This document shows, one piece after another, positions 19,239 through 28,086 of a DNA stretch of 28,086 nt. The stretch comes from Gnetum montanum (Eukaryota; Streptophyta; Gnetopsida; Gnetales; Gnetaceae). The stretch covers positions 1 through 28,086 of the forward strand of contig MNCI01000208.1 of NCBI GenBank assembly GCA_015680685.1, given 5' to 3'. A model generated the notes under the pieces. The model was not told the DNA's origin. It made no database searches and saw nothing but the letters and a program-made list of their open reading frames with translations. How positions within the stretch are numbered: position 1 is the stretch's first letter; each line of letters starts with the position of its first letter. The translations under genes were made by a program, and so were the position numbers.

Positions 19239-20158
19239 CAAATCATGATCAAGTTGTTAATTCATGTTTAGTTATCATGATTCATGATTAGGTTGTAGTC
19301 AAGTTAGTTTATCTATAGTTTATGCTAATGATTTTTCTAAGAAAATCATTAGTTGTGGTAAGGTTGTGATCACCCATCATAGATCATGATGAGATCATGA
19401 TATTTTAAGTTTACTATTCTTGCAACTATCTTTCCATTGGAAGTTAGTTGAACATGCTTTAATGATCCATGTGCATGAAAATTTAATCGTTATTTGACAT
19501 TTGGTTTGGAATTTAATTTGAAAATTATATATGATAATAATTCACACATTAAAATTCAGTATAGTGTGTGCTAGTGCCATTTGCAAGTTAATGGGTTGGA
19601 GTGGATAATTTGGTTTGGTTAGTTTTTTGTATTATGCATAGATATATATGTGATGTGTGAACTATGATGTTTGGTTTGTTATGCTTACTAACATGCCTTA
19701 ATCTATCATGAGAATTACCCTTAATTCAATTGGAGGAGGTGCTAAGATTTCTCACTCAATTTATACTAACATCTTCTCTTATTTTTGGGTTACAAGTTCT
19801 AGTTAAAACATGGAGATCTCTTGATATTTGTTGTAGATATTTGAGATTATATACATGTTTATTTTCTAGCATTAGTTATTTATCTCATTGGCTTATTATA
19901 ACATCTTATAAACATGTATCAATTTATTATTTTTCTTGCATTATGTATTTAGATCATGATATTATATGTATTGCTAAACATACATTAATATTATTGGATA
20001 TTTTTGGTTCTACATTAATTTTTTTATTTATATGCTATTTTTTATTTTAAATTTAGAATTACCTTTTAGTATGATTTTATATATTTATATTATTTAATTA
20101 TAATTTATATTCTTTCACTATTAATATCTATTCTTTTCTTTTGGTCATAGTTTTCCTA
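19239..20158. other. AT-rich sequence, probably continuation of the interrupted LTR, no gene
   Basis: The first 170 bp hold words such as GATCATGATGAG and TTAGTTGTGGTAAGG that resemble 12480-12660 on the other side of the copia insertion. The rest is AT-rich. The open frame at 19730-20050 is hydrophobic and Leu/Ile/Tyr-rich without recognisable motifs, and I regard it as chance. Confidence 0.35.
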
Positions 20159-20210
20159 TAATTCTTTTCACTTCCTTATCATTCTACTTGTTCATTTTGA
20201 TTATTCAATT
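20159..20210 (+). repeat. 52-bp perfect inverted repeat, arm 1 (ends at N 20211)
   Basis: It is identical to the reverse complement of 20564-20615 over all 52 bases and ends exactly at the N at 20211. The identity does not extend beyond the contig ends. This pattern is best explained by a dovetail overlap between neighbouring contigs, one of which was placed in the wrong orientation. Confidence 0.95.
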
Positions 20211-20211
20211 N

Positions 20212-20615
20212 CAAGGCCTAGGACTTCTAGTAGAACTAGAAGAAATAAACTAAGGAATTATAGAAGAAGACATGGACATCATAGTAGTTCTTCTAGATCG
20301 TCATCCTTCTCTTCCTCATCTTCATCATTAACATATTTTATTTCTAGTTCACCATCATAGACATCCTAGTAGGGATTAATAGCAAGATAAGATACAAGAT
20401 ACTAAAGAAAGCATATATGAGATCATCATAATTAAACACATGGAGATACATATTATAACTACAATATCCTTGATGATTGTAACATCCTCCTTCCTAGTCC
20501 TATGCTAGAAAGCATTGCATTGGGTATAGAACCCCTAACAAACTAATTAGCCATGGTAAGAGAAATTGAATAATCAAAATGAACAAGTAGAATGATAAGG
20601 AAGTGAAAAGAATTA
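20212..20615. other. Small contig between two Ns, probably inverted
   Basis: This 404-base segment is bounded by Ns at 20211 and 20616. Its last 52 bases are the exact reverse complement of the last 52 bases before the first N. Flipped, it would join the left neighbour directly and remove the N. In the given orientation, bases 20216-20330 encode an Arg/Ser-rich stretch (RTRRNKLRNYRRRHGHHSSS), and a later frame reads NILLPSPMLESIALG. These could be a retroelement gag remnant, but I cannot assign them. Confidence 0.7.
20564..20615 (-). repeat. 52-bp perfect inverted repeat, arm 2 (ends at N 20616)
   Basis: This is the reverse-complement partner of 20159-20210 and directly precedes the N at 20616. 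See the first arm. Confidence 0.95.
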
Positions 20616-20616
20616 N

Positions 20617-23600
20617 GGGGAATTTCATATTTATCTTTTTTATAATTACATCTAAAACTCACAATGACATATTGCATGACTTAAGTCTTCATTTTTTGAC
20701 ATGATCTAGACACTTTTAGTAACACAATAGCCTCCATATATATAGCCAAGATAACACCTTAAAAGAGCAACTTGAATCATTGGTGAAGTTGATTAGTTAA
20801 ATGGAAAAACAATACTTTCTTATAAGTTTTTTTACCTAAACTATTCATTTTGATGAAAGATGAAGATAAAATTATGATAGTAAGGATTTGAATGAGCATA
20901 TGAAACCCTCACTTGCAATCATCCATTCTAGTTTTCTTTAATATGAATCCTATCATTGTCCTCGTTAGTATTCTTGTTGAGTAATGGCTATTGATACTAT
21001 GTAAAGAAGTTATATTTTAGTTAATAATATGTGTATGATTTAAAATATTAAATTTTCATAAAATATAAATCATCAATGCTTTTACAATGATCATTTATAA
21101 TCTAACTAATCTAGATTAATAACATCATCCTTGGTAATAGTGCTAGTGATGAACAGTCAATATGCCCTATGCCCAAGCATACAATCTATAAGGATCACAA
21201 GTGACCATGTCATAATTTATGGATGGAACTAGAGGAGTACATATATAGTTAAGTATGAATCACAACTAATTGTCTTTTCATTTGGACTACTAGTGGCTCT
21301 AATCTTTATATGGCATATGATATTTGTTAGCATTTAATTAACTAAGTATATATATATATATATATATTAGTTAAACTAATAAATAATAAAATAAATCCTA
21401 AGCTAGCCTATAGTGATGAGTGTCCAATTTTCAATTTTTTGTATACATCAAGAACTCATGTATTCACAACTAGGATTACTACATATTATGCAATTAAATG
21501 ATCCAAGAAATAGCATTGTTGGGATTACCAAATGAATATGTAGTTATATTCAAAACTACTCATGCTTATTTTGCTTATTATATTAACGTGCATGAAAATG
21601 TAAACGCTGATCTAAATTATGTTGAAAAATAAATAAAATAGAAAAGTAGAAATTTTTTAGCCACAGTGCTGTAATGGAATGGTATCAATCTTGATGTTTG
21701 ATGTTACTTATGGAATACGTCTAGGTATATTTCACTTAAAAATTGGCATTGTATAATTGACTTACAATCCTTTTGTAGGTACTCATTAATTGCTACAAGA
21801 ATTAAGAAATGAAATTATAAGAGTTTGAGTATGTTATGATCAAATGGTGCTATAAATATGGTGGAAAATCTATATTTATAGGCATTTATTATAACTATGA
21901 CATTTCATCTTAGCTTATTATATCACATATATGATATTATAATTATTTGACTTATTTTTTATCAATCTTAAGACAAGCATTATATCAATGTTTCCTAATG
22001 AAATATCTCCTTAGCCTTAATCTTCTTGATATATGATATATGTTATTTCATTAAAGATTATTAAATAAGTAGGAAAATAAAAAAGATTAAATGTTTGAAG
22101 ATTCATTGACAAGAAAGACAAATAGGAGTGAATGTAAATAAAGGGATTGAAGATTCATTATAGTAATATTCTAAAATATATATGCATGATAAAGAGTCTA
22201 TACAACTATGAGAATGTTATAAGATGAAAGGATATATGGTTGTAGAAAATGTTACTTAGAAAGAGTTAGCATAGAAGAAAATTTCATAGGTTAAAGCAGG
22301 TATAACTACAAGGGAGTATAGCCCTTTGAAATGCAAATATTTTAGTAGTTATAAACATAAAGAGAAATGACAATTTTAGTAATTTTGTACGACAATTCCT
22401 TTTTTCAACAAAAAAAAAATCACAAATACACAATCTTGTATGCATATTCATTGAAAGGGAAAGAAAAATGAAGCTATAGTATCCATAGCAATAAAAGAAG
22501 AAGTCACAATAACTAAATGGAATAATCACATTTCCTAAGATCATAGAATAATACTAAATTAAGAATATATGATAATTCCTTCTCTAATATCTATTTTATA
22601 ATATTTATAAAGATCTTTAATTTTTCTTCCTTCAATGTTTTCAATTATTTATGCTTAAGAATTATTGATTACTTGTCAATATCTTATTATGAATGGAGAA
22701 TTATTTGGTGGGGTTGGATTCAAGAAGAAAATAAGTGACAACCCTCTTCCTCAGACCCCATAACTATATCTATAATATTCAAGATCACTTAGGATGAGAT
22801 GTAGACACCAGCCCTAAAGTGTATCATGTTTGAAGAATTTTAGGTAGTGATACTTTTGGTTGTATTTTTCTTCTTATTTGAGGGGATTTATGTTAACTAT
22901 AAGTTTTGCTACTCTTTGTGGATTACCGCTAGGTTGTGGCATTGTCATTTTAGAAGAAAGTTATTAATTTCAAGGTGGTTAAGACTTATGATTAAATATT
23001 ATGAGTCAATTACAAGTCAAGAGTCATGATAACAATACATGAATTGCAAACAAATAATGTAGGCTATAATGATCACCATAAGATTAGAATGAGCTAGCTT
23101 ACCATGGAGTATGATTTTCTTAGATATGAAAAATTTAAAATGTCTATAAAAATATGTAAATTAAGTTATTTAGTATGTGTAGCTTTGTACATTCAACATG
23201 ATTTCAGACTATTGAGAAAGTGAATTACAATAAAAATAACACTTTATGATTATATCATAAAGTTGAAAAGTTGAAGTGATAAGTACATAAATGTGGAAAT
23301 AGTAGATAAACATTTGGAAAATGTAAACACAAATTTATTAATACATAAATATTAATTCATAAGTATAATATCAAGCACCACACACACAAAAGTCAAATAC
23401 CAAACCATATAATATGATAGAATAAACGTTATGATTGATCATCATAGATTATTTTAAGAATCTATTTATGATGTAAAATGATTCTTATGATGGATGTTTC
23501 ATCCTTTATACCAAGTCAAGAAAAGTTACATCTCATAGTCATAATTCATGTTAAATAATTAATGTTAAGTATCATGTAAACATTTCATGGCTATATATCT

Positions 23601-23654
23601 TTAACCAATAATGTGACATGTTGATGTTAATGCTTAACACCAAAATCCTTAACA
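20617..23654. other. AT-rich sequence without recognised genes
   Basis: I see no domain, RNA gene or terminal repeat here. A (TA)n microsatellite lies at 21347-21367. The short open frames (22284-22544 minus, 22847-23029 plus) are hydrophobic or Phe/Tyr-rich and look like chance in AT-rich DNA. The right end from about 23400 may be the body of a decayed copia LTR on the minus strand (see 23655-24040). Confidence 0.4.
21347..21367. repeat. (TA)n microsatellite
   Basis: An uninterrupted alternating TA run of 21 bases. Confidence 0.9.
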
Positions 23655-24040
23655 CTCATCCTCAAACTTAACATGAAATAATTTTAAGAGGTGGATAGCA
23701 ATTTAATTAGTAGTTTAAACTTTCTAAAACAACATAAAATATAATTTTAAAAGTAGATTAACTAAAAGATCATTAAATGTTAAATTTTGATGACTTTTCC
23801 CTAGAAAATTCTGTAGTTTGAAATATTTTAATATATCATAGTAATTTTTTTAGGGGAAGAATTTTGGGACTTGAGACATCTTTTTAAACTTATATTCATC
23901 TCTAAGACCTATAGTTTAATTAGAATTGTGTAACTCAATATTTCCTACTAGAATCAAATGCATAACTTGAAGTTATCATGTCAAGTCTTCCCACTAGGAT
24001 AACATCTCATTTTTTACATCATAGTAATTTTGTAGAAATA
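23655..24040 (-). pseudogene. Possible 3' end of a copia pol gene with PPT/LTR junction
   Basis: On the minus strand, bases 23667-23655 read GTTTGAGGATGAG and are followed at 23654 by TGTTAAGG. This resembles the common copia junction TTTGAGGGGGAG/TGTTA. Upstream on the minus strand, around 24006-23950, a frame reads DVILVGRLDMITSSYAFDS, which resembles the copia RNase H block DADWAG-DD-KSTSGYAF. Both matches are partial and the frames are broken, so the call is tentative. If correct, the LTR extends leftwards from 23654. Confidence 0.33.
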
Positions 24041-24372
24041 ACATGTCAAGTTTTTGTATCACTTGATAGACTACCATTTATTATTTTCTACATTATTATG
24101 AGTTAATTTTGATACTTTACATTTTGTATAATGAAACTTATTTAATTAGATTATAGTCATATAGTAAATAGTGATGGTTATATCTTATTATGATACATAT
24201 TACATATCATTCTTGTATTTTAATGTTTTTTGAAATAATAAAAGGTATGGACTTGAAGAATATAAGGATGAATTAGCATTCATCATAGGAATATAAAACA
24301 TGGTATAACATTAAATAAATAAGATATAAAATCAAAATATTTTTATTAAAATTCAAACATAGTATAAGAAGT

Positions 24373-25243
24373 TGATGAGCAGCAAGGTACCCCTACACTC
24401 AACCATACGAATACGAGCATTCACGCACGATCCAGTCAAACTCCATGGATAGGCTAGTTGTGGTATCTAGATAGTTACACGTTGATCGCAGTTCACTATC
24501 TTCCCACTTGGACTAGTATTTGCTTTGTCACATATGGTTTAGTCCAGAGTGAGGCATATGATGTGATCCTAAATTAGTCCTACTCCTAGAGACAATGGAG
24601 AATAATCTTGATTAAACTAATGAGTAATATGAAATGATATCTAAGCTAACCTAGGTGCGATGAGCATCTGTTCCTTAATCATCTGTACACATCTTGGACC
24701 ATGACTACTACTGGGGTTACCAAGCGTAGATCCTAGGTACGCTACTAGGTTACCAAGTAGTCACACTTAAATGCTCGTGATTAAGTTGTACTCATTTCGT
24801 AGTTAACAACAAGAATAGTAAATGATGGTAAAGAAATATTAACTAAGAAAATAATAAATAACAATAATAATTAAATAATTAAACTAAGTGAATGCTGCAA
24901 TGATGAAGTAATCTCAATCTTTATTGCCGATAATGTGCGTGTCCAAGTACGTCACACTCGAATAAAGGTTCCGTACAATTACAAGCATCACCCTACGGGC
25001 ATACACTGGGAAAATAATCTAAGTCCTACGAAAAAAACTACAAGATTCTAGCTACAATTAACTCAAAAGATGCCTAAATGAGGCAAAAGGCCCTCTTATT
25101 TCTAGACCGGGATAGGCAGATGCGTAAACGAGGCCACGTCGATGCAAGAAGGCTACGTCGACGAGCCCGTGTAGACACAACTGCATATACCAGGCCCCAT
25201 ATATGTAGCCTAGTCAACACATCAACTATATAGCACTTCATCA
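24373..25243 (-). mobile_element. Family A LTR copy 3 (3' LTR), 871 bp, complete
   Basis: The copy is bounded by TGATGA and TCATCA. It shares the conserved U5 block (24385-24418) and scattered similarity with the LTRs at 55 and 1247. On its right side a polypurine tract adjoins the edge (minus strand GTCATGGGGGTA), so this is the 3' LTR of a minus-strand element whose internal region lies to the right. Its left flank is therefore the insertion site. The U3 lacks the GATATC array and instead has ACGTCGA-type words near 25135-25160. The TATA region is decayed (TAGAAATA), while the AATAAA inverted repeat is kept. Confidence 0.85.
24919..24967 (-). promoter_or_regulatory. Conserved poly(A)-signal inverted repeat in LTR copy 3
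   Basis: CTTTATT (24919-24925) and AATAAAG (24961-24967) form the same arrangement as in LTR copy 2 at 1782-1837, with a loop of similar size. On the minus-strand RNA the 3' arm carries AATAAAG preceded by CGGC, as in copy 2. Confidence 0.42.
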
Positions 25244-25255
25244 TACCCCCATGAC
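25244..25255 (-). other. Polypurine tract of the family A element
   Basis: On the minus strand it reads GTCATGGGGGTA directly before the LTR start TGATGAAG. Slightly upstream lies ACTCGAGGACGAGT, a word often found near the 3' end of plant gypsy internal regions. Confidence 0.6.
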
Positions 25256-25415
25256 TAAGTAAAAACTCGTCCTCGAGTCAAAGAAAGTGAGGAACAAGCT
25301 CAATTGAATACACAATGGATAGGTATGGGATTATTGATTAACTAGAAATTTATTCATGCCGTAGTGGATATGAAAAAATTGGGACACAGAAACAAAATGA
25401 AAAAATTTGTGGAAC

Positions 25416-25856
25416 TCATGGGGTTCCCAGTAGTGGTGGCTCCTCCATGGATGCCTTTCCTTTGTTCTGTGTGCTAGGCTTCTGAGATTGATACCATTGA
25501 AAAAGTGCCTGACATTTCTTTTTCTTCCATCCACGAATTATGAGCCGTCCATACTGATGTTCCAATGTTTGATGGAGTCGGCACTTTCCATGGATATGGT
25601 AGCTATGGGGATAATTGATTGGCCTTGACATGCCATGCCATAGATAGCCATCATTCCTCTTCATAGGCGTGGGCCCCAACCTCTCCACCTTTTTCTTGGC
25701 CAGCTTGTGTAGCGACAGGAGGTCCCTAATGGATGCTAAATGATTATTCCTCCTACTCTGCATGTTTTGCATGAGGTCCTTGGCCACTGCCTCCCCCCCC
25801 AGGTTGTTTGGTTGCACCTTGAGAAGGTCCTCCTTGTTTTCTCCTTTTAGGGCCAT
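25416..25856 (-). CDS. Unidentified 146-residue ORF near the 3' end of the family A element
   Basis: This is an open frame from ATG at 25856 to 25416, ending about 170 bp before the PPT. It is Lys- and Gln-rich, with KLAKKKVERLGPTPMKRND near the middle and a basic RGWKKKKCQ block followed by STQNKGKASMEE near the C-terminus. I see no zinc finger, no RNase H or integrase motif and no membrane segment. A run of nine C (about 25792-25800) lies within it and could be a shift site. Position and strand make it part of the retroelement's internal region, but whether it was ever translated is unknown. It could be a decayed exon in which no stop has yet appeared. Confidence 0.35.
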   Translation of the reverse strand: MALKGENKEDLLKVQPNNLGGEAVAKDLMQNMQSRRNNHLASIRDLLSLHKLAKKKVERLGPTPMKRNDGYLWHGMSRPINYPHSYHIHGKCRLHQTLEHQYGRLIIRGWKKKKCQALFQWYQSQKPSTQNKGKASMEEPPLLGTP

Positions 25857-27148
25857 CTATAATCACACAAAGATCAATTGTTAGTAAGGTTATTTAAAAA
25901 ATGTTTAATGATTTCATACCTTACTCATTGCCTTTAATAAATATTGAATTCTTTACTTAGTGTGATTTTAGAGTTAGAAATTTTTCAAGGAAGTTTCCCT
26001 AAAAGTTTAATGTTGGACCTAGTTTTGAGGAACATTTGATAAAATGATGACAAATGAAAGAATAGATTTGGCAATGAAGTACTCAGAGGGTATAAGATGA
26101 TGTGGTGGTGTGAAACAAGTACAAATGACAAAAGTCACGCAAGTGGATCCTCCCCAATGCAAGTTCCAACCTATATGCCCTTGCGTAACCACACCTTAAG
26201 ATGACCATAGGCACTAGAAGGGTTAAATGTAATCTATACCGATGCAAAAAAACACACACATGTTGATACCACCGTGCTGAGGTATGAATTCAATGCTATA
26301 CAAGACACGAGTCACAAATACATGAACAACGAGATGGAATGAATCGGAGAAGGGATTGCAAAGATTGGGACGTGAGGTAACTGACTCAAGGCACAATGAA
26401 TCCTACATGTAAAGCATGATTAAGGTGTTATTAACCTGTTGTTCCAAGATCAGGACCAAGTCCATTCCTCTAATCAGTGACATCACATTGTTTCATCCAA
26501 TGATGGACAACCATAAGAGCACCATGACAGCAAGGCATACGATCACTTGGCATTTTGTGCAAGGGAGGACTGACTTGGAACTTCTTTGTGGCATACTTTT
26601 TGTTTGGCCTCTTTGGCACACTTTCTTCTCCCTCTCTTCTCTCTCTCTCTCTCTCTCTCTCTTTTGGATGCCTTTAATACTCTTACTCCCATTTTTTGTT
26701 AGATCTACAAGGATCTTAGTACAACCACATTGCATGATAACTCCCACAGATGTCACCAAAAAGAATCCACAAGTCCCCTTGATGTCACACCCTAATCATT
26801 CCCTCTTGGTTCATCATTCTTCACTCTGGGCACAATGAACACAAAATTAATTTTAAGATTTTAAGAATGTCAGGAATATCACCGTACCCTCGAACAGAAC
26901 CTCTTATTCGTAGAATGGATGAGTGGGTGTAATGGGCTCACTATCCAACTAATTGACCACTCAAGACTCGATAACATAGAACACACCTCAACCAACAAGC
27001 CACGTGAGTGTTTTATTCGTGGATGAGATTACTCAAATAAGAAGATAAAAAGATAAAAAGATAAAACAATAAATTAAAAGGTGCAAAACTGGAAAATAAA
27101 AAGTTGAAAAATTAAAGAAATAGAAAACCATTTATTAATTTTGTGTCG
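25857..27148. other. Non-coding internal spacer of the family A element
   Basis: I recognise no protease, reverse transcriptase or integrase motif on the minus strand here, where an autonomous gypsy element would have pol. A (CT)n tract is listed separately. Short overlapping frames at 26416-26838 (plus) and 26493-26759 (minus) are products of that simple repeat and its flanks. Confidence 0.5.
26637..26662. repeat. (CT)n microsatellite
   Basis: An uninterrupted CT run of about 26 bases (GA on the element's coding strand), with further CTCTC and TTCTCC just upstream. Confidence 0.9.
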
Positions 27149-28086
27149 TTAGAATGGAGGATACCCCCCATAACTAAACGGTTGAGCATGGCTAGAATTA
27201 ATAAATGGAAGGTGGGGATCCTTGCATGTTGAAAATATTGGGACCTGGTCATACTTACCCCATTGGGGTTCACACACTTGATTAGAGTTGACATAGTGGG
27301 GCAAGTTATAAGATGTGGTTAATTTATAAGGAGTTGACCCACTATGGTACTTGTGACCGTAAGATGGTATGCAAGGATCAACATGTCTCCCCATGTGGCA
27401 ATATTCATTGGGCCCCATGGTGGTTGGAGTGTTGATTGGTGGCCTAGATAGAGTAACATGAGGCATTGGGTTTGAAGAGGAAGATGCCCCACAGTGTTGG
27501 ATTTGTGCTGAGTTGGCGGATGCAGTGGTTTCTGAATTGTGGTGTCCCCTTCGACGGTCACATCTAAAGAAGGGACGCCTTCGATGTTGTGAAGGACCTC
27601 CACTACTATTGATAGTAGCAACATAAGTAATGTTTGTAGGTTGGTGCTATGGTGCAAAATCTTCTGGCATAGCTGGCGGTGATGTAGAAGGGGGTGAAGT
27701 ATGAGAATATTGAGGTTGAGGAGAAGTGTAAGGCACATGAAGTGGTGATCTTGTTGAAGAGGACATGGGTGGATAGTACTTGGGAGAATGATAACGATGA
27801 GGTGAGGTAGAGGATGCTGATCCTGTTGGAGAAATAGGGTGTTGAACATAATAAGCATGTGGTGTTGCGACACACGAAGGGTATGGTCCAGTTGGTAGTG
27901 GCCTCCCACACGACTAAGGTTTTTGCCACTATGGTTGAACCTGGTATTTATGTATGAAATCTGGATGTAACATTCATCCCCAATGCTCATGTAAATGTAA
28001 CAAAATTGGACATTGACCTTTGGGATGATCGTACAGACAGACGTTACATTGATATGTGAAATTGGTAGTTGAGTTCTTATTCTTAT
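27149..28086 (-). pseudogene. Family A gag-like pseudogene with CX2CX3HX4C zinc finger (5' end outside window)
   Basis: One minus-strand frame is continuous from the window edge to the stop at 27149, about 310 codons. Near its start lies CNVCLYDHPKGQC, a C-x2-C-x3-H-x4-C finger one residue shorter than the common retroviral knuckle but like the variant I know from some plant gypsy gag proteins. The rest is rich in Pro, Ser, Tyr, His and Gln (YHSPKYYPPMSSS, SPQPQYSHTSPPSTSPP), with an Arg-rich patch (QHRRRPFFRCDRRRGHH). Four in-frame stops occur: TGA after HWG, and TAG after VQP, QKP and FAP, all plausible former Gln or Arg codons. The longer open frame at 27319-27990 in another phase is its Leu/His-rich shadow. 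No protease follows. Confidence 0.6.

Noticed and set aside
19730-20050. 106-residue hydrophobic ORF resembling a membrane protein
   Set aside because: AT-rich chance composition, no motif, no related frame nearby. It sits in probable LTR or host repeat sequence.
20159-20616. Biological hairpin or MITE with 52-bp inverted ends
   Set aside because: The perfect repeat ends at assembly Ns on both sides, which points to a contig overlap in the wrong orientation.
26416-26838. Open plus-strand frame of 140 residues with SLSLSLS
   Set aside because: It is driven by the (CT)n microsatellite and lies antisense within the retroelement spacer.
27319-27990. Longest open frame in the window (223 residues, minus)
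   Set aside because: It is the out-of-phase shadow of the zinc-finger frame. Its Leu/His-rich composition has no motif, while the neighbouring phase has a CX2CX3HX4C finger and Pro/Ser-rich gag-like sequence broken only by TAG or TGA stops.

Overview
This window looks like nuclear DNA of a seed plant with a large, AT-rich, transposon-filled genome. The evidence is two plant-type retrotransposon primer-binding sites (one matching the 3' end of tRNA-Asp, one resembling the initiator-Met tRNA site), a plant copia gag of the UBN2 type, a gypsy integrase tail and a decayed hAT transposase. The lineage cannot be told from sequence alone. I found no intact host gene, tRNA, rRNA or organelle insert. 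Every protein-like stretch is a transposon remnant or an unidentified decayed frame, and most short open frames are chance products of AT-rich DNA.

Layout. 1-2085: two copies of one LTR family (family A, minus strand), each followed by a tRNA-Asp primer-binding site, with only about 600 bp of internal sequence (a gag-like start) between them. 2187-9237: a pair of long inverted arms (about 435 and 567 bp) around a 7 kb region that holds tandem repeats, unidentified decayed frames and a minus-strand hAT transposase pseudogene. 9238-11110: very AT-rich, with repeated Lys-rich minus-strand remnants and a degenerate minisatellite. 11111-12674: the 3' end of a Ty3/gypsy pol gene (plus strand) and probably its 3' LTR. 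12675-19237: a copia-type element inserted into that LTR. It has LTRs, PBS, a gag pseudogene, a second ORF that resembles the putative plant transposon protein family, and a PPT, but no visible protease, integrase or reverse transcriptase. Its 3' LTR is cut off by an N. 19239-23654: AT-rich DNA with no recognised gene, plus an apparent scaffolding error between the Ns at 20211 and 20616. 23655-24040: possible copia 3' end on the minus strand. 24373-28086: the 3' LTR and most of the internal region of another family A element, carrying a gag-like zinc-finger frame but no pol in the visible part.

How the parts relate. At least two elements, family A and the copia-type one, look non-autonomous: they keep LTR, PBS, PPT and gag-like sequence but show no polymerase, so they would have needed enzymes from relatives elsewhere. 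Their reading frames are broken mainly by in-frame TAG codons at places where Gln is plausible. This fits C-to-T decay at methylated CAG sites in silenced elements. Family A and copia U3 regions each carry a dense array of a short near-palindromic motif just upstream of the TATA box, and the two motifs differ.
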